A DNA stretch of 64,000 nucleotides, from contig LT827126.1 of assembly GCA_900169975.1 (NCBI GenBank), positions 62,001 to 126,000 on the forward strand, written 5' to 3'. Each line of letters starts with the position of its first letter. The stretch's first letter is position 1. The notes below the pieces were generated by a model that was given only the letters and a program-made list of their open reading frames with translations, searched no databases and had not been told where the DNA came from. Below are positions 49,338 through 58,783 of the stretch, piece after piece. Origin of the DNA: Pseudoflavonifractor sp. Marseille-P3106. GTDB lineage: Bacteria; Bacillota; Clostridia; Oscillospirales; Oscillospiraceae. A program made the position numbers and the translations under genes.

Positions 49338-49986
49338 TACCGAGATGGTCCGGGCCATCCAGGATGGCCGCAAGACCGTCACCCGGCGGGTAGTGAAGCC
49401 ACAGCCGGATGGTAGACCGGTCCCCATGACGAAAGATAGCTGCTGGCCTGGGTATTTTGCTATCCAGGGGACAGAAAAGGTTGTTCGACTACCGTATCAG
49501 CCCGGCGACATCCTGTATGTGCGGGAGACGTGGACGAAACTTTGGTATGTAGACCCTGACGGGTACACTCACTACGACCAGCCGATGTACTACTACGCCG
49601 CAGATGGGGCGCCGGATATCACCATTGTAGACGAGGAAGGATTTGAGAAGGATGACCAGCGCATCCGCTGGCACCCCTCCATCCACATGCCGAAGGAGGC
49701 CGCACGGCTGTTTCTCCGGGTGACGGATGTGCGAGTAGAACGATTGCAGGACATAACCCCGGCACAAATCGATGCTGAGGGATGCAACGAGTTTGCTTAT
49801 AGCGCAAAAACCGGGGAGCCTTTGCCGAGCGGCCCTTCATGGTTCAAAACCGCTTGGGACAAAACCGTACCCAAACATCCGAATAAGTTCAAGAGATACC
49901 CGTACTATTGGTCCGATAACCCGTGGGTCTGGGTCATTGAGTTTGAGCGGATCAGCAACCAGCCGGAGGGAGAGACCGATGGTTAA
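49318..49986 (+). CDS. ASCH/PUA-like domain phage protein
   Basis: A 222-residue protein with the pattern of phage ASCH-like proteins: KPILFNTEMVRAIQDGRKTVTRRVV at the start, then LPYQPGDILYVRETWTKL, HMPKEAARLFLRVTDVRVERLQDITPAQIDAEG and a final WVWVIEFERI strand. ASCH folds are related to PUA and are thought to bind RNA or modified nucleotides. GAAAGGAGAA precedes the ATG. Confidence 0.7.
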   Translation: MKPILFNTEMVRAIQDGRKTVTRRVVKPQPDGRPVPMTKDSCWPGYFAIQGTEKVVRLPYQPGDILYVRETWTKLWYVDPDGYTHYDQPMYYYAADGAPDITIVDEEGFEKDDQRIRWHPSIHMPKEAARLFLRVTDVRVERLQDITPAQIDAEGCNEFAYSAKTGEPLPSGPSWFKTAWDKTVPKHPNKFKRYPYYWSDNPWVWVIEFERISNQPEGETDG

Positions 49987-50359
49987 GCGCCGAAAACTGA
50001 GCAAGACGGAGAGAATGGCCGTCTACCAAAAGACTAAGGGGCACTGCGCTTACTGCGGGTGTGTGCTGGAGTTTGGTGCCATGCAGGTAGATCACGTTGT
50101 CCCGTTGGAAGGATGGTCAGAAAGAGGCGGAGACACATTGGACAATATGCTGCCAGCCTGCCGTAGCTGTAATCATTACAAAAGCCGGAGCACATTAGAT
50201 GGCTTTAGGAGGATGATAGAAAATATGCCTGTGGCGCTGATGCGGGACAGCGTGACCTATCGCAATGCGGTGCACTTCGGGCTGGTTACACCCGCGCCGC
50301 ATCCCGTAGTATTCTACTTTGAGGAGCGCCCATCGGAGGGAGATGAGCAGGATGGCTAA
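49979..50359 (+). CDS. HNH endonuclease
   Basis: A 126-residue nuclease with an HNH motif (CAYCGCVLEFGAMQVDHVVPLEGWSERGGDTLDNMLPACRSCNHYKSRST): two CxxC zinc pairs, the DH dyad and the N...N-H. It is distinct from the HNH gene at 41477. ATG 49979 overlaps the ASCH gene. It may be a phage nuclease or a homing-type gene. Confidence 0.85.
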   Translation: MVKRRKLSKTERMAVYQKTKGHCAYCGCVLEFGAMQVDHVVPLEGWSERGGDTLDNMLPACRSCNHYKSRSTLDGFRRMIENMPVALMRDSVTYRNAVHFGLVTPAPHPVVFYFEERPSEGDEQDG

Positions 50360-50555
50360 AGAAATATGCCAGGATTGCGGGAAAATCTTTGAAGGTGGCC
50401 CGTATGCTTACTTCTGCCCAGACTGTAGACGTAAGAGGTTGAGTGTGGCTGCCAAAAGACTGCAGCTTAACAAACTGGGAAATGAAGCATATTTGGCCCA
50501 ACAGGAAAAGAGAAAGAGAGGAATCATTGAGGGAGGAGGCGTCACCCATGGATAA
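50352..50555 (+). CDS. Small zinc-ribbon protein
   Basis: A 67-residue protein with CQDCGKIFEGGPYAYFCPDCRRKR, a four-cysteine zinc ribbon, then a basic helix. ATG 50352 is better spaced from GGAGGGAG than ATG 50343. Function unknown. Confidence 0.65.
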   Translation: MAKEICQDCGKIFEGGPYAYFCPDCRRKRLSVAAKRLQLNKLGNEAYLAQQEKRKRGIIEGGGVTHG

Positions 50556-50802
50556 CCAGCCAGCTGCACAGGCACCGGCGGCGCAGTATCCGTTTACCAA
50601 GCGTGAACGCGAGATCCTGCAAGCCCTGCGGCATGTCAAAAGCATGTCCCTTGAGGCGGTGGCCCGAAACCTGTATATGTCCCGCAATACCGTGCTGTAC
50701 CACGTTGACAAGATGAAACGCATGACCGGGCACGACCCAAGAACATTCGAGGGGCTTGCGGCGTGTCTGAAGATGATGGGGGAGGAACGATATGGGCACT
50801 GA
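50548..50802 (+). CDS. LuxR-type helix-turn-helix protein
   Basis: An 84-residue protein whose FTKREREILQALRHVKSMSLEAVARNLYMSRNTVLYHVDKMKRMTGHDPRTFEGL is a GerE/LuxR-like DNA-binding domain without a receiver domain. GGGAGGAGG precedes the ATG. It lies just upstream of the sigma-like gene, so it may act in the early-to-late switch. Confidence 0.75.
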   Translation: MDNQPAAQAPAAQYPFTKREREILQALRHVKSMSLEAVARNLYMSRNTVLYHVDKMKRMTGHDPRTFEGLAACLKMMGEERYGH

Positions 50803-50947
50803 ACACGTATTTCTGGAGTACATAGTGAAGAACTCGCAGGCAGGACGCTCCATCGTCAAAGGCGATCGGACAGACGACCACCTGGCCCATATGCTGACAC
50901 GCGCCATGATGTGCTTTGCGACGGCGAGGACGGAAGAGAAAACGTGA
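50792..50947 (+). CDS. Hypothetical small phage protein
   Basis: A 51-residue protein (MGTEHVFLEYIVKNSQAGRSIVKGDRTDDHLAHMLTRAMMCFATARTEEKT) with GGGAGGAACG before ATG and an 11-base overlap with the preceding gene. No family recognised. Confidence 0.55.
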   Translation: MGTEHVFLEYIVKNSQAGRSIVKGDRTDDHLAHMLTRAMMCFATARTEEKT

Positions 50948-50966
50948 GACCCGGAAGGAGGCCCAA

Positions 50967-51440
50967 ATGACCGAACCAGACCTGAATACCCTGCTGGAGG
51001 AAAACCTCCACCTGGTCTATTCCATTGCCCGCTCCCGTTTCCCGTCCCATGCCGCGGACCCGGACCTTCTCCAGTGCGGCATGATCGGGCTGTGGGAGGC
51101 GGCGGAGCGGTGGAACGGTGTGACGCCGTTCCCGGCCTTTGCCCGTCCCTGCATTTACCACAATATGATCGACTACTTGCGACGGGCGAAGCTGACAGAG
51201 GAGCCGCTCAAGGAACAGGAAGCCCCGTCCGACGAGGACGCCCGTATCTCGGAAATGGACCTGTCCGCGCGCATCTGCCGGGTGCTTCCGCCGGGCAGAG
51301 AGCGGGAGCTTCTCCTGTCCCTGGCCGACGGGATGCCGAAGCGGGCGCTGGCGGACCGGCTCGGGCTCACCGGCTGGGAGCTCACGCGGAAGGCGCGGGC
51401 GGCGTGGCATAAAGTGCAAAAAGAGGGAGACCCTGTTTAG
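50967..51440 (+). CDS. Sigma-70-like phage late regulator
   Basis: A 157-residue protein with a sigma region-2-like segment (NLHLVYSIARSRFPSHAADPDLLQCGMIGLWEAAERWNGVTPFPAFARPCIYHNMIDYLRRAK) and a region-4-like helix-turn-helix (GMPKRALADRLGLTGWELTRKARAAWHKV). It is the last plus-strand gene before the convergent late module, a position often held by late-gene activators (ArpU/sigma-like). CGGAAGGAGG precedes the ATG. Confidence 0.8.
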   Translation: MTEPDLNTLLEENLHLVYSIARSRFPSHAADPDLLQCGMIGLWEAAERWNGVTPFPAFARPCIYHNMIDYLRRAKLTEEPLKEQEAPSDEDARISEMDLSARICRVLPPGRERELLLSLADGMPKRALADRLGLTGWELTRKARAAWHKVQKEGDPV

Positions 51441-51453
51441 GGCCTCCCTCTTG
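51418..51453 (-). terminator. Terminator between early and late modules
   Basis: AAGAGGGAG (51421-51429) pairs with CTCCCTCTT (51444-51452), with an inner CCC/GGG, and is followed on the minus strand by TTTTT. It ends the late transcript and overlaps the last codons of the sigma-like gene. Confidence 0.75.
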
Positions 51454-54400
51454 CTATCGGTTGATTTTTTCGTACAGTGAGGCTGGAAGCCCCGCGTTGC
51501 GGAGGGCAGCCAGCTTCTCGGCCTTTTTGGACAGACCGGCGGTGGCAACCTTGTATTTGATATAGCTGTCAATGGAGACACCGGCCCTTTTCGCCGCGTC
51601 AGGCCACTTCGGATTGTTCAAGACCCAAAGTGTGGTCTGGTCCTCTTGGGTAAGCCCGCTCTCCCGGATGGATCTTGCCTGCTCCCGGATGGACAGGCTT
51701 CCCATTTCATCTGCGTTGTAGCTGTTTTTCCCGGATGCGTATTCCAGATATTTTTCGGGCTCCAGTCCGCTTTGATATGCCTTCCGCACCTTGTCCCCGT
51801 TTGTCAGTGCGCCCCCATATTCCTGGTAGAGCATCAGGTACTCGGCGGCGGACAGGCCCAGTTCCTTCTTTGCGGCCCTGGCCAGAGAAATCCACGCCTC
51901 CGGCTCATAATCGCTGACGGCCTCTTTCCCAACAGCCCTTGCATACCGGTAGGCCAGCTCCACGGCGTTGGCCTTTTCCTCGTCGTCCATCGCCTGATAG
52001 GCCGGGGAATCGATCAGACTGCTCACCATATCGTAGGAAGTTTGGCCGGTGGTCCTGGCGTACTTCTCGTACTGCGCCTGAGAGAGGTATTTCCCATCCA
52101 CCTTTTCACTCTGGCTCACCCGCTGGGGGAACACGCCGTCCTGCCCGGCGTCCTTGAGCCGCTGGAGCTCCCGGTCTGCCGCCGTCACGTTCTCTTTGGA
52201 GACGTAGGACGGATTCAGAAAGCTGTTGAAGGCCCGCTCGGCAGGGCTTCCATTGCTCTCTGTCCGGCCCCAGGCGTCGATGTAGGGCATCTGCTGGAAC
52301 TCCACGCCGGGGATCTTGTTCATGGTCTTTCCGAGCAGATACTGGGTGTCATTGGGAAGGCCGGACTCCCGGTCTATAAAGGTCGTCTCCCGTTCGCTCT
52401 CCCCGGTTCGCTCAGCCTGCCCGAGGAGGGTCGGGATCCCTTGGGACAGGTAGCCCACCACTGCGTTGGCGGCCACCGCCGGAAGCTGCCCGGCGTCGTT
52501 GTACTTCACCGCCGTAATGGCGTCCTGGAGCCCCTGGAGCATGGACATTTCCAGCATGGGGTCCGTGACGCGCTGGGCGGCGCTTAGAAAATCTTTGAAC
52601 TGGGCGGCGCCCTCGCCCCTCCCGTCCATCGTGTTCCACAGCTCCACGCCGGTAAAGAAGGGAAGGGCCTCCGGCGCCAGCCAGTCCAGGGTGTAGTTTT
52701 TCCCGCCGACAGAAAGGGCGTAGCTCTGCCCGCCGGTGAGGTCGTCCTGGCCGTCCTGTTCCTTGTCGTCCCCGCCGCCGCCGGATACCAGCCCCATGGA
52801 TGCCAGCCACGCCCCCAGGGCGAGAAGGCCGGTCCCGGTCAGTCCGGCGGAAATGTCGTCGATGGCGTCCGCCGCCGTCATGCTCCCTTCATGTACCTTG
52901 GCAAGGTCATAGGTCAGGCCCTTCGCCAGTCCCGCGGGGGAGTATTCCAGGCCCCGGGCCAGAATGTTGGCCGGTGTCCGCTTGAATGGGAGGACGCCCT
53001 CCAGGAGCACGTTCGCGGCCTTTCCAACCTTGTTGTCGCCCTTGTATCCAAGCCCCGCAATGAAGTCCGACAGGGCGTTGGCGTCCCGGTAGGTAGCCTT
53101 CTGCGCCTCCCTGACGGCGTAGGCCCTGGCGTCGTCCAAAACCTGCGCCTTGGCGGTGCCGTCCGTCAGGGCCTGGGCTGTGATCCCGTTTGCCTTCAGA
53201 TACCCGGCCAGCGCCCCGGCGTAGGCCGGTTTGGAAAACCAGGTGTCCTCCACGTCCATGGCGGCGGAGTTTGCCTTGCGGATCGCCTCCAGCGGCTTTG
53301 CTTTGAAAATGGTCTGCCGGTCCCTGATCTGCCCGGCGGCGCTCTCGGAATATTTGCCGGAGCCGAGAAGCTGTTCCTCCACGTTGGCGATGTCACCGAA
53401 GCAGGCCCTCACCAGCGCGCGATCACTCTGAGAGGCCGGATTCAGCGCGGCCTTCGTCCGCACGATCCCCTTGGGGGAGAGGTAGTCCACGCCGGACTCC
53501 AGCACGGTGGCGATGGCGTCCTTCACCATCCGCACCGGCACGAACCCGGCGTTGCCCACGATGTTCCGCACATGGGTGCGGGGGTTGCCCAGCATGGAGA
53601 GATACCGCCACGCGTTCCACTTGTCCGTCCAGGTGGCCGGGACCTGATCGGCCACGTTCTGGAGGATCTTCTCCATGGCGGCGTCTCTTCCGGATTGGTC
53701 CCCCGCGTCCAAAAACTCCTGATAGAGGGCCTTGTCCACTGTGATCTCCGGGGCTTTGTCTCCCAGCCTCTTTTGAAGTTCCGCCTGGTAGTTCTCCACG
53801 CTTCGCCGCACGGCGTAAAGCTGCCCCTCCGGGGAGAGCTTTTTCAGCATCCTCTGCGCCTGCATGGCCTGGGCGGACGCCGTGGACAGGGCGGAGTAGT
53901 CGGTCAGGATATCAATGACGGCTCCGCTGTCTCCGGCGTTCATGGCGTTGTTCAAAAGCACCTGCCCCAGCGCAATGTCGTTTTTCGACACAACGCCCCT
54001 GGAGGCGGCCTGGTGGAAAAGCACCCTGGCCCCGTCAAATCCATTTTCCGCAACGGTTTTCCGCGCCCGTTCCCCGGCGGCCTGATCCGTAATGGTGTCG
54101 AAGGAGAACTCTCCCCTTGCAATGGCGTCCCGAATGACGGCAACGGCGCTGTCCGGCGCGGCCTGAGATTCCATCACCGTGGCGGCGGATTTTGGGATGC
54201 TCCGCCCGTCGTAGTCCTGCGTGGGAACATCCACCTGGCGGAAAGCGTTTTCCCCGTCCGGGTGGAAGGAGCCGCTCTGATTCTGCAAATGGCTGTACGG
54301 GTCGAACCCCAGCGGGGCCGCCCCCGTGCTGTCCTCGGGGGATACACCGTCGGTTTTCGGGGCAGACTGGGTATTGCCCTTTGCGGAGGAATCTGCTATA

Positions 54401-56829
54401 ATGGGGGCAGAAGAAGTAGGCACTCCCTCTGATGCCCCGGTGAGCGCACGCCGTTCACCTGTAGGAGGAGCAGTGCCTACTTTCTTTATAGACACAACTT
54501 CCTCTGGAGTGAAGTAATACAGAACGTTGTCCTGTGCGCTATTCGCGTTCTCCTGGACCAATCGAACACGCATATCTACCTCGTGTGGCGCACCGTCGAT
54601 GTAGACTGTAGTTTTCAAGTGGTCGATTCCGTTGATTTGGGTTCTGCTCTTTCGGTCCCCCTGGCTGTCAAACCAAACTCCGTTATTGGCAATGCGCTCA
54701 ATGTTGTCCAGAATGATGATGCTTTCGGGCTGGACGGCATTTCCACCTGCGGGGGAAAGCATCTTATTCAGCGAAGCCCTTGTGATCTTCAACACGTATT
54801 CCTCGCCATTGCGTATTACATTGCTGGCTGGGATATAGGCCGCACTGTTCTGATCTAAGCCAAGCCGCGCCCTGGCTCTGGCGATGGCGTCCTTGCGGAG
54901 TGCATTCCCAGTCTTAGGTAACACTCCGCCGTTCATATCCGCTACGGTCTGCATGGACAGGTTAATAATTGGGACAGTCGGCAGCTCCACATTCTCAGGC
55001 TTTACCGCGCGATAAGCCCCCGCCTCCACGGGGGAGGCGGGTTTTTGCGCCTGCGGAGCGGCGGAGTCCGTGTTGACCTGATTGCCTTCCCGGTCAAATA
55101 GGGGAAACGGTATGGCGGCGGGACGGAATACAGGAAGCACGATGGCCCGGTTGGCCTCGCGCCGGGCCTGCGCAGCCTGATCTGAGAATACTCCGTCTGC
55201 CTGCATGGCCTGATAGGCGCGGTCGATGGCGCGGCTCTCCCGCCGCCCCTGCGCCCTATTGGCGTAGCCGATGAGCTGTGCCCCGCCGCCCATGATGCCG
55301 CCCAGCAGAGCGCCGCCCATGGCGGCCTGTCCCACGTTGGAGAGATAGAACTGCTTGGCCGCCGCGTTCCGGGCGCTCCGCTCGTCCATGCCGCCCTCCA
55401 TGAGGGAGCGGACGTAGGTTTCATATTGGGACTTGTCCCCCATGATGGCCTGATCCGCCAGATTGTCGGCGATCTCGGTGACAGCTTCCTGCGCGCCCTC
55501 GCTGCCCATGGTGCCGAGCAGATTCCGCACGACCTGCCGCACCCCGGTTTTCCCGGTCCCCTTGGCCAGATCGAAGAGCTGATCCACCGGGAGCTTTTCG
55601 GTCAGCACCTCGGCGGCCCCGGCCACAGCGGCGTTGGCCAGCGCCTGCCCCGGCGTCCCGCCCCGTTCCAGAGAGTCCAGCGTGGTGTCACCGGCCACGG
55701 AGGCCCCCATCAGGCCGAGAGAGCCGGCCTTTCCGACCAGACCGCCAACACCCATCTGCAAGGCCATGTCGCCCAGGTTCAGCCCGAGAGCGGCGGCCTG
55801 CCGGGCAAGGGGGCCTCCCGCGGCCTCCGCCTTCTGCTCCAGCCCGGCCTGGAGGTCCTGTGTCCCATGGACGCCCTTGAACCACTTGGAGTTGGTGTCC
55901 GTGGTCTCATAGTCCCCGGTGACGGCGTTCTGCACCGCCTGTCCCGCATTGGCCGCGAAGGCCAGAGGGCGGGTCAGGGCGGAGCCCAGGCGGGCCGCCG
56001 TGCCCAATACCGGGTGGTCGTAGGCATACCGCTCGTCCTCCGCGCTCTGTGCCTCCTGGTCCCGCCGGTTCAGGTCACGCTCCAGGAGGGAGAGGTAGCG
56101 CCCGGCCCCCGCCCAGTCCCCCCGCCCGACGGCGGAGAGGAAGATGTTTCTTTCCTCCTCCGTCAGCTTCGCAAGGCCGGGTTGAAGCCCATAGTCCCCG
56201 GCCTGGATGGCGGAGAGCGCCTGCTTGGCCCGCCGCCAGTCTGGGTCGAAGTCCAGTGGGCCGCTGATTTCTGCCCGCAGGCCCTTTTCCGCCTCCTGCG
56301 CGGTGCCGCCCCGGTACTTTTGCAGGGCGGCGGAGCGCTGGGAATCCTTCCGGCCCGCGTCCGCGCGGGTCTGCCGCGCCCTTCGGTCTGCCGCGCTCCG
56401 GTCCAGCGCGTCCGCCTGCGCGAGCAGAGCCTTGGCCGCCTCGCTCTGCCCGCCCATCTGGACAGCCGCCTCCCGCTTGGACTGCCCGGCCAGCTTCTCC
56501 GCGTTTGCTTGTCTCAGCTCGGCGGATCGGGCGGACTGATAGATGCGCTCGGCCTGCTCTGCCCGGGCCGTTTCCCGCTGGGAAATCTGCGCTGCGGACT
56601 GCCCTGATGCGCGCTGGTTTCTCTGCCGCACCTCGGCGCGCAGATCCTCCGTCTCGTTTCGCCCGGAAGGGGCGGGGAGGGGGACAAAGGATGGCTTCTG
56701 CACGACAGGGAGAGGGATGAACTGACCCGGCCTGCTCTGAATGGAAGTGGGCCGCATGTCCACGTTCTTCCTGTCGTTTTCCCGCGCCGCCTTTCGCGCT
56801 GCGGCGATGCGCTCCATGGCAGAAGCCAT
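51454..56829 (-). CDS. Giant virion protein, probable DNA-ejection protein
   Basis: A 1791-residue protein. The first 250 residues are Ala/Arg/Gln-rich coiled coil (QISQRETARAEQAERIYQSARSAELRQANAEKLAGQSKREAAVQ). Two hydrophobic glycine-rich helices (about 340-390 and 500-520) follow, then a folded region (about 610-780) with IINLSMQTVADMNGG...DMRVRLVQENANSAQDNVLYYFTPEEV like a large-polyvalent-protein module. Next come a long alpha-helical region with NAWRYLSMLGNPRTHVRNIVGNAGF and a tail ending GLPASLYEKINR. Size, amphipathic helices and position in the virion gene set suggest an internal protein ejected with the DNA. No catalytic motif was found. Confidence 0.7.
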   Translation of the reverse strand: MASAMERIAAARKAARENDRKNVDMRPTSIQSRPGQFIPLPVVQKPSFVPLPAPSGRNETEDLRAEVRQRNQRASGQSAAQISQRETARAEQAERIYQSARSAELRQANAEKLAGQSKREAAVQMGGQSEAAKALLAQADALDRSAADRRARQTRADAGRKDSQRSAALQKYRGGTAQEAEKGLRAEISGPLDFDPDWRRAKQALSAIQAGDYGLQPGLAKLTEEERNIFLSAVGRGDWAGAGRYLSLLERDLNRRDQEAQSAEDERYAYDHPVLGTAARLGSALTRPLAFAANAGQAVQNAVTGDYETTDTNSKWFKGVHGTQDLQAGLEQKAEAAGGPLARQAAALGLNLGDMALQMGVGGLVGKAGSLGLMGASVAGDTTLDSLERGGTPGQALANAAVAGAAEVLTEKLPVDQLFDLAKGTGKTGVRQVVRNLLGTMGSEGAQEAVTEIADNLADQAIMGDKSQYETYVRSLMEGGMDERSARNAAAKQFYLSNVGQAAMGGALLGGIMGGGAQLIGYANRAQGRRESRAIDRAYQAMQADGVFSDQAAQARREANRAIVLPVFRPAAIPFPLFDREGNQVNTDSAAPQAQKPASPVEAGAYRAVKPENVELPTVPIINLSMQTVADMNGGVLPKTGNALRKDAIARARARLGLDQNSAAYIPASNVIRNGEEYVLKITRASLNKMLSPAGGNAVQPESIIILDNIERIANNGVWFDSQGDRKSRTQINGIDHLKTTVYIDGAPHEVDMRVRLVQENANSAQDNVLYYFTPEEVVSIKKVGTAPPTGERRALTGASEGVPTSSAPIIADSSAKGNTQSAPKTDGVSPEDSTGAAPLGFDPYSHLQNQSGSFHPDGENAFRQVDVPTQDYDGRSIPKSAATVMESQAAPDSAVAVIRDAIARGEFSFDTITDQAAGERARKTVAENGFDGARVLFHQAASRGVVSKNDIALGQVLLNNAMNAGDSGAVIDILTDYSALSTASAQAMQAQRMLKKLSPEGQLYAVRRSVENYQAELQKRLGDKAPEITVDKALYQEFLDAGDQSGRDAAMEKILQNVADQVPATWTDKWNAWRYLSMLGNPRTHVRNIVGNAGFVPVRMVKDAIATVLESGVDYLSPKGIVRTKAALNPASQSDRALVRACFGDIANVEEQLLGSGKYSESAAGQIRDRQTIFKAKPLEAIRKANSAAMDVEDTWFSKPAYAGALAGYLKANGITAQALTDGTAKAQVLDDARAYAVREAQKATYRDANALSDFIAGLGYKGDNKVGKAANVLLEGVLPFKRTPANILARGLEYSPAGLAKGLTYDLAKVHEGSMTAADAIDDISAGLTGTGLLALGAWLASMGLVSGGGGDDKEQDGQDDLTGGQSYALSVGGKNYTLDWLAPEALPFFTGVELWNTMDGRGEGAAQFKDFLSAAQRVTDPMLEMSMLQGLQDAITAVKYNDAGQLPAVAANAVVGYLSQGIPTLLGQAERTGESERETTFIDRESGLPNDTQYLLGKTMNKIPGVEFQQMPYIDAWGRTESNGSPAERAFNSFLNPSYVSKENVTAADRELQRLKDAGQDGVFPQRVSQSEKVDGKYLSQAQYEKYARTTGQTSYDMVSSLIDSPAYQAMDDEEKANAVELAYRYARAVGKEAVSDYEPEAWISLARAAKKELGLSAAEYLMLYQEYGGALTNGDKVRKAYQSGLEPEKYLEYASGKNSYNADEMGSLSIREQARSIRESGLTQEDQTTLWVLNNPKWPDAAKRAGVSIDSYIKYKVATAGLSKKAEKLAALRNAGLPASLYEKINR

Positions 56830-56841
56830 ATCATTTCCCCC

Positions 56842-58314
56842 TTAGTAGCCGATGGCGGCTAAAATCTGATTGACGTCTGTCTCGCTGATACGCCCGCTCT
56901 GGTAGGCGTCCTGCACCATGGCGGCTTTGTTGTCCTCGGTCAGGCCCGGAATGGAGCCGAGCTGGCGAAGAAGGCTCTGACCACTGGCGCTCATGGACCC
57001 GCCGATAAAGGACGTCAGCTTTTGCACGGTAGGAGCCGTCACAGACGATGCCTTCACGGTCTGCCCGGGCGCCGGTGCGAAGTCATAGGCGATGTTCTGA
57101 GGATTGTACCCGCTCAGGGCAAACGATTGCCCAGCGCTTTTCCCCGAGCCGCCGGAGGCGCTGGTGCTCCGGCTGCTAATAGGGGCCGCATTGTCCGCCT
57201 GCCACTGGGCCTGCATCCTTGCGATCTGGTCTGCGGTGAAACCAAACTGGCCCAGGAGCGAATAGTCTCCTGTGCTCTTGGCATACTGCATCACCATTTG
57301 GTAGAGGTTGGCCGTGTCATCCTTCTGATTGGAAATGTCGGCCTGCTCCTGCTGCCACTGGAACCGGGCGTTGTCGAAATCCTGCCGGGCCTGCCACTGC
57401 ATCTGCGCCCGGAGGGCCTCGTCCGCCCGCACCTTTTCGGCGTAGAGCTGCTGCGCCAGCGTGTAGTTCCCGTCTGCCTCGGCCTTGGCAATGGCGTTGT
57501 TGTAGTCGATCTCCGCCTGGCTGCGCTGGAGCTCCAGGTCAGCCAGAGAGGACGCCTCCCGGGTGTTCAGGTTGGAGAGGTTGGCCTGGAGGGCGTTGTT
57601 CATGGCGAGCTGGGCCTGCCCGCCCGCCCCGGAGTTGAGGCCGTTGGCGGCGGCGTATTCGTTGAACTGCCGCTTGGCCAGCTCCGCGCTCCCGGCGGCC
57701 TGGTTTCTGGCCGCTGTGTAGGTGGGGGAAATGCTCTGCTTGGCTCTGTCCAGCCCGGCCACATTTTTCTCGTAGGCGCTCCGAAGCTCGGCCAGGGCCG
57801 ATTCCTTGGCCGCCTGGTTCATTTCCTCGATGTACTTTGAGTAATCGTTTACACCGGGGGCAAGCTGGGTGCTCTGCTGATAAGAAGGCTTGACGCCGCC
57901 CTGTGTGAAATCCGTCCCGCCGCCGTTCTGTGCCCGGATCTTGGAGATGTCGTCATAGGCGGATTCGGCGGCGTATCCGTACTGGTTGCGCAGCTGGTTT
58001 GCCTTTTCGTTGGCCGACTGCATCCCCCGCCAGTCCCCGTTGGCGCGGGCGGAGCTGTACGCGTCCGAATACTGTTTCAGGGAGTTGTCCAGAGATGCGT
58101 TTCCGCCGGTGTACTTTGTGGTGTAGCCGCCGGAGGGAGTAGAGGTGTTCTTCTGCCCCCCGGCGTTCTGCTCCTGCTTCCATGCGGTGCTCCCGGGGGA
58201 GGCCCCGCCGGAGTTTGCCGCCGTTTGGGAGGCGTTGGTCACGCCGCCTCCGTTGGCTCTGTCCTTCCTGGCGTTCTGCTCCTGCCGCCACGCCGTGGAC
58301 CCGATTGCAGCCAT
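56842..58314 (-). CDS. Virion protein with Ala/Gln-rich coiled coil
   Basis: A 490-residue protein. It starts with two near-copies of a GSTAWRQEQNA motif (residues 5-15 and 41-51), has a Gly/Ser/Thr-rich stretch, then a long helical part (about 165-345; LANLNTREASSLADLELQRSQAEIDYNNAIAKAEADGNYTLAQQLYAEKVRADEALRAQ) and a C-terminal helical domain (SFIGGSMSASGQSLLRQLGSIPGLTEDNKAAMVQDAYQSGRISETDVNQIL). It lies between the giant protein and the holin and probably forms part of the tail or internal core. Confidence 0.65.
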   Translation of the reverse strand: MAAIGSTAWRQEQNARKDRANGGGVTNASQTAANSGGASPGSTAWKQEQNAGGQKNTSTPSGGYTTKYTGGNASLDNSLKQYSDAYSSARANGDWRGMQSANEKANQLRNQYGYAAESAYDDISKIRAQNGGGTDFTQGGVKPSYQQSTQLAPGVNDYSKYIEEMNQAAKESALAELRSAYEKNVAGLDRAKQSISPTYTAARNQAAGSAELAKRQFNEYAAANGLNSGAGGQAQLAMNNALQANLSNLNTREASSLADLELQRSQAEIDYNNAIAKAEADGNYTLAQQLYAEKVRADEALRAQMQWQARQDFDNARFQWQQEQADISNQKDDTANLYQMVMQYAKSTGDYSLLGQFGFTADQIARMQAQWQADNAAPISSRSTSASGGSGKSAGQSFALSGYNPQNIAYDFAPAPGQTVKASSVTAPTVQKLTSFIGGSMSASGQSLLRQLGSIPGLTEDNKAAMVQDAYQSGRISETDVNQILAAIGY

Positions 58315-58770
58315 TTATTTCACCTCCGCGCTCTCGTCCACCTTGTCTTTCAATGCCGCAATGGCCTTTTTGAGCCACTCGGGAACCGGGGCCCCCATGG
58401 CTCCCACATTCTCCACGATGCTGCCCGCCTCGGTGAGGATGTACCAGAACACCACCAGGGGGCAGAGAAACACCGTGTAGGAAAAGGGCAGCTCCACCGT
58501 GGGCAGATTGGCCAGGATCTGCCCCACCACCATGTCCAGCAGCCCGGCCATCACCACGGCGGCGATGCACCCGGCCTTGTGCCAGATGCCCTCTCTGGCC
58601 TTCTGGGACGACCATTCTCCGCTCTTGACCGCCGCCCCGGAGCCCGTGATGTAGTCGATGGCCATAGCCACGATCCACGCCACCACCAGCCACCCGAACC
58701 AGCCCCACAGGGCGGTGAGGGCCGCACAGACAGCGGACAGAGCCGCCTTGAACCCGTTGATACGATCCAT
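58315..58770 (-). CDS. Phage holin
   Basis: A 151-residue membrane protein of the toxin-secretion/phage-lysis holin family. It has three or four hydrophobic segments (residues 10-42, 64-86 and 95-115), the family motif MAIDYITGSGAA followed by SSQKAREGIWHKAGC, and a charged C-terminal tail (EWLKKAIAALKDKVDESAEVK). It sets the time of lysis by opening the membrane for the lysin encoded directly upstream in the transcript. Confidence 0.9.
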   Translation of the reverse strand: MDRINGFKAALSAVCAALTALWGWFGWLVVAWIVAMAIDYITGSGAAVKSGEWSSQKAREGIWHKAGCIAAVVMAGLLDMVVGQILANLPTVELPFSYTVFLCPLVVFWYILTEAGSIVENVGAMGAPVPEWLKKAIAALKDKVDESAEVK

Positions 58771-58783
58771 GTCGTTCCCCCTT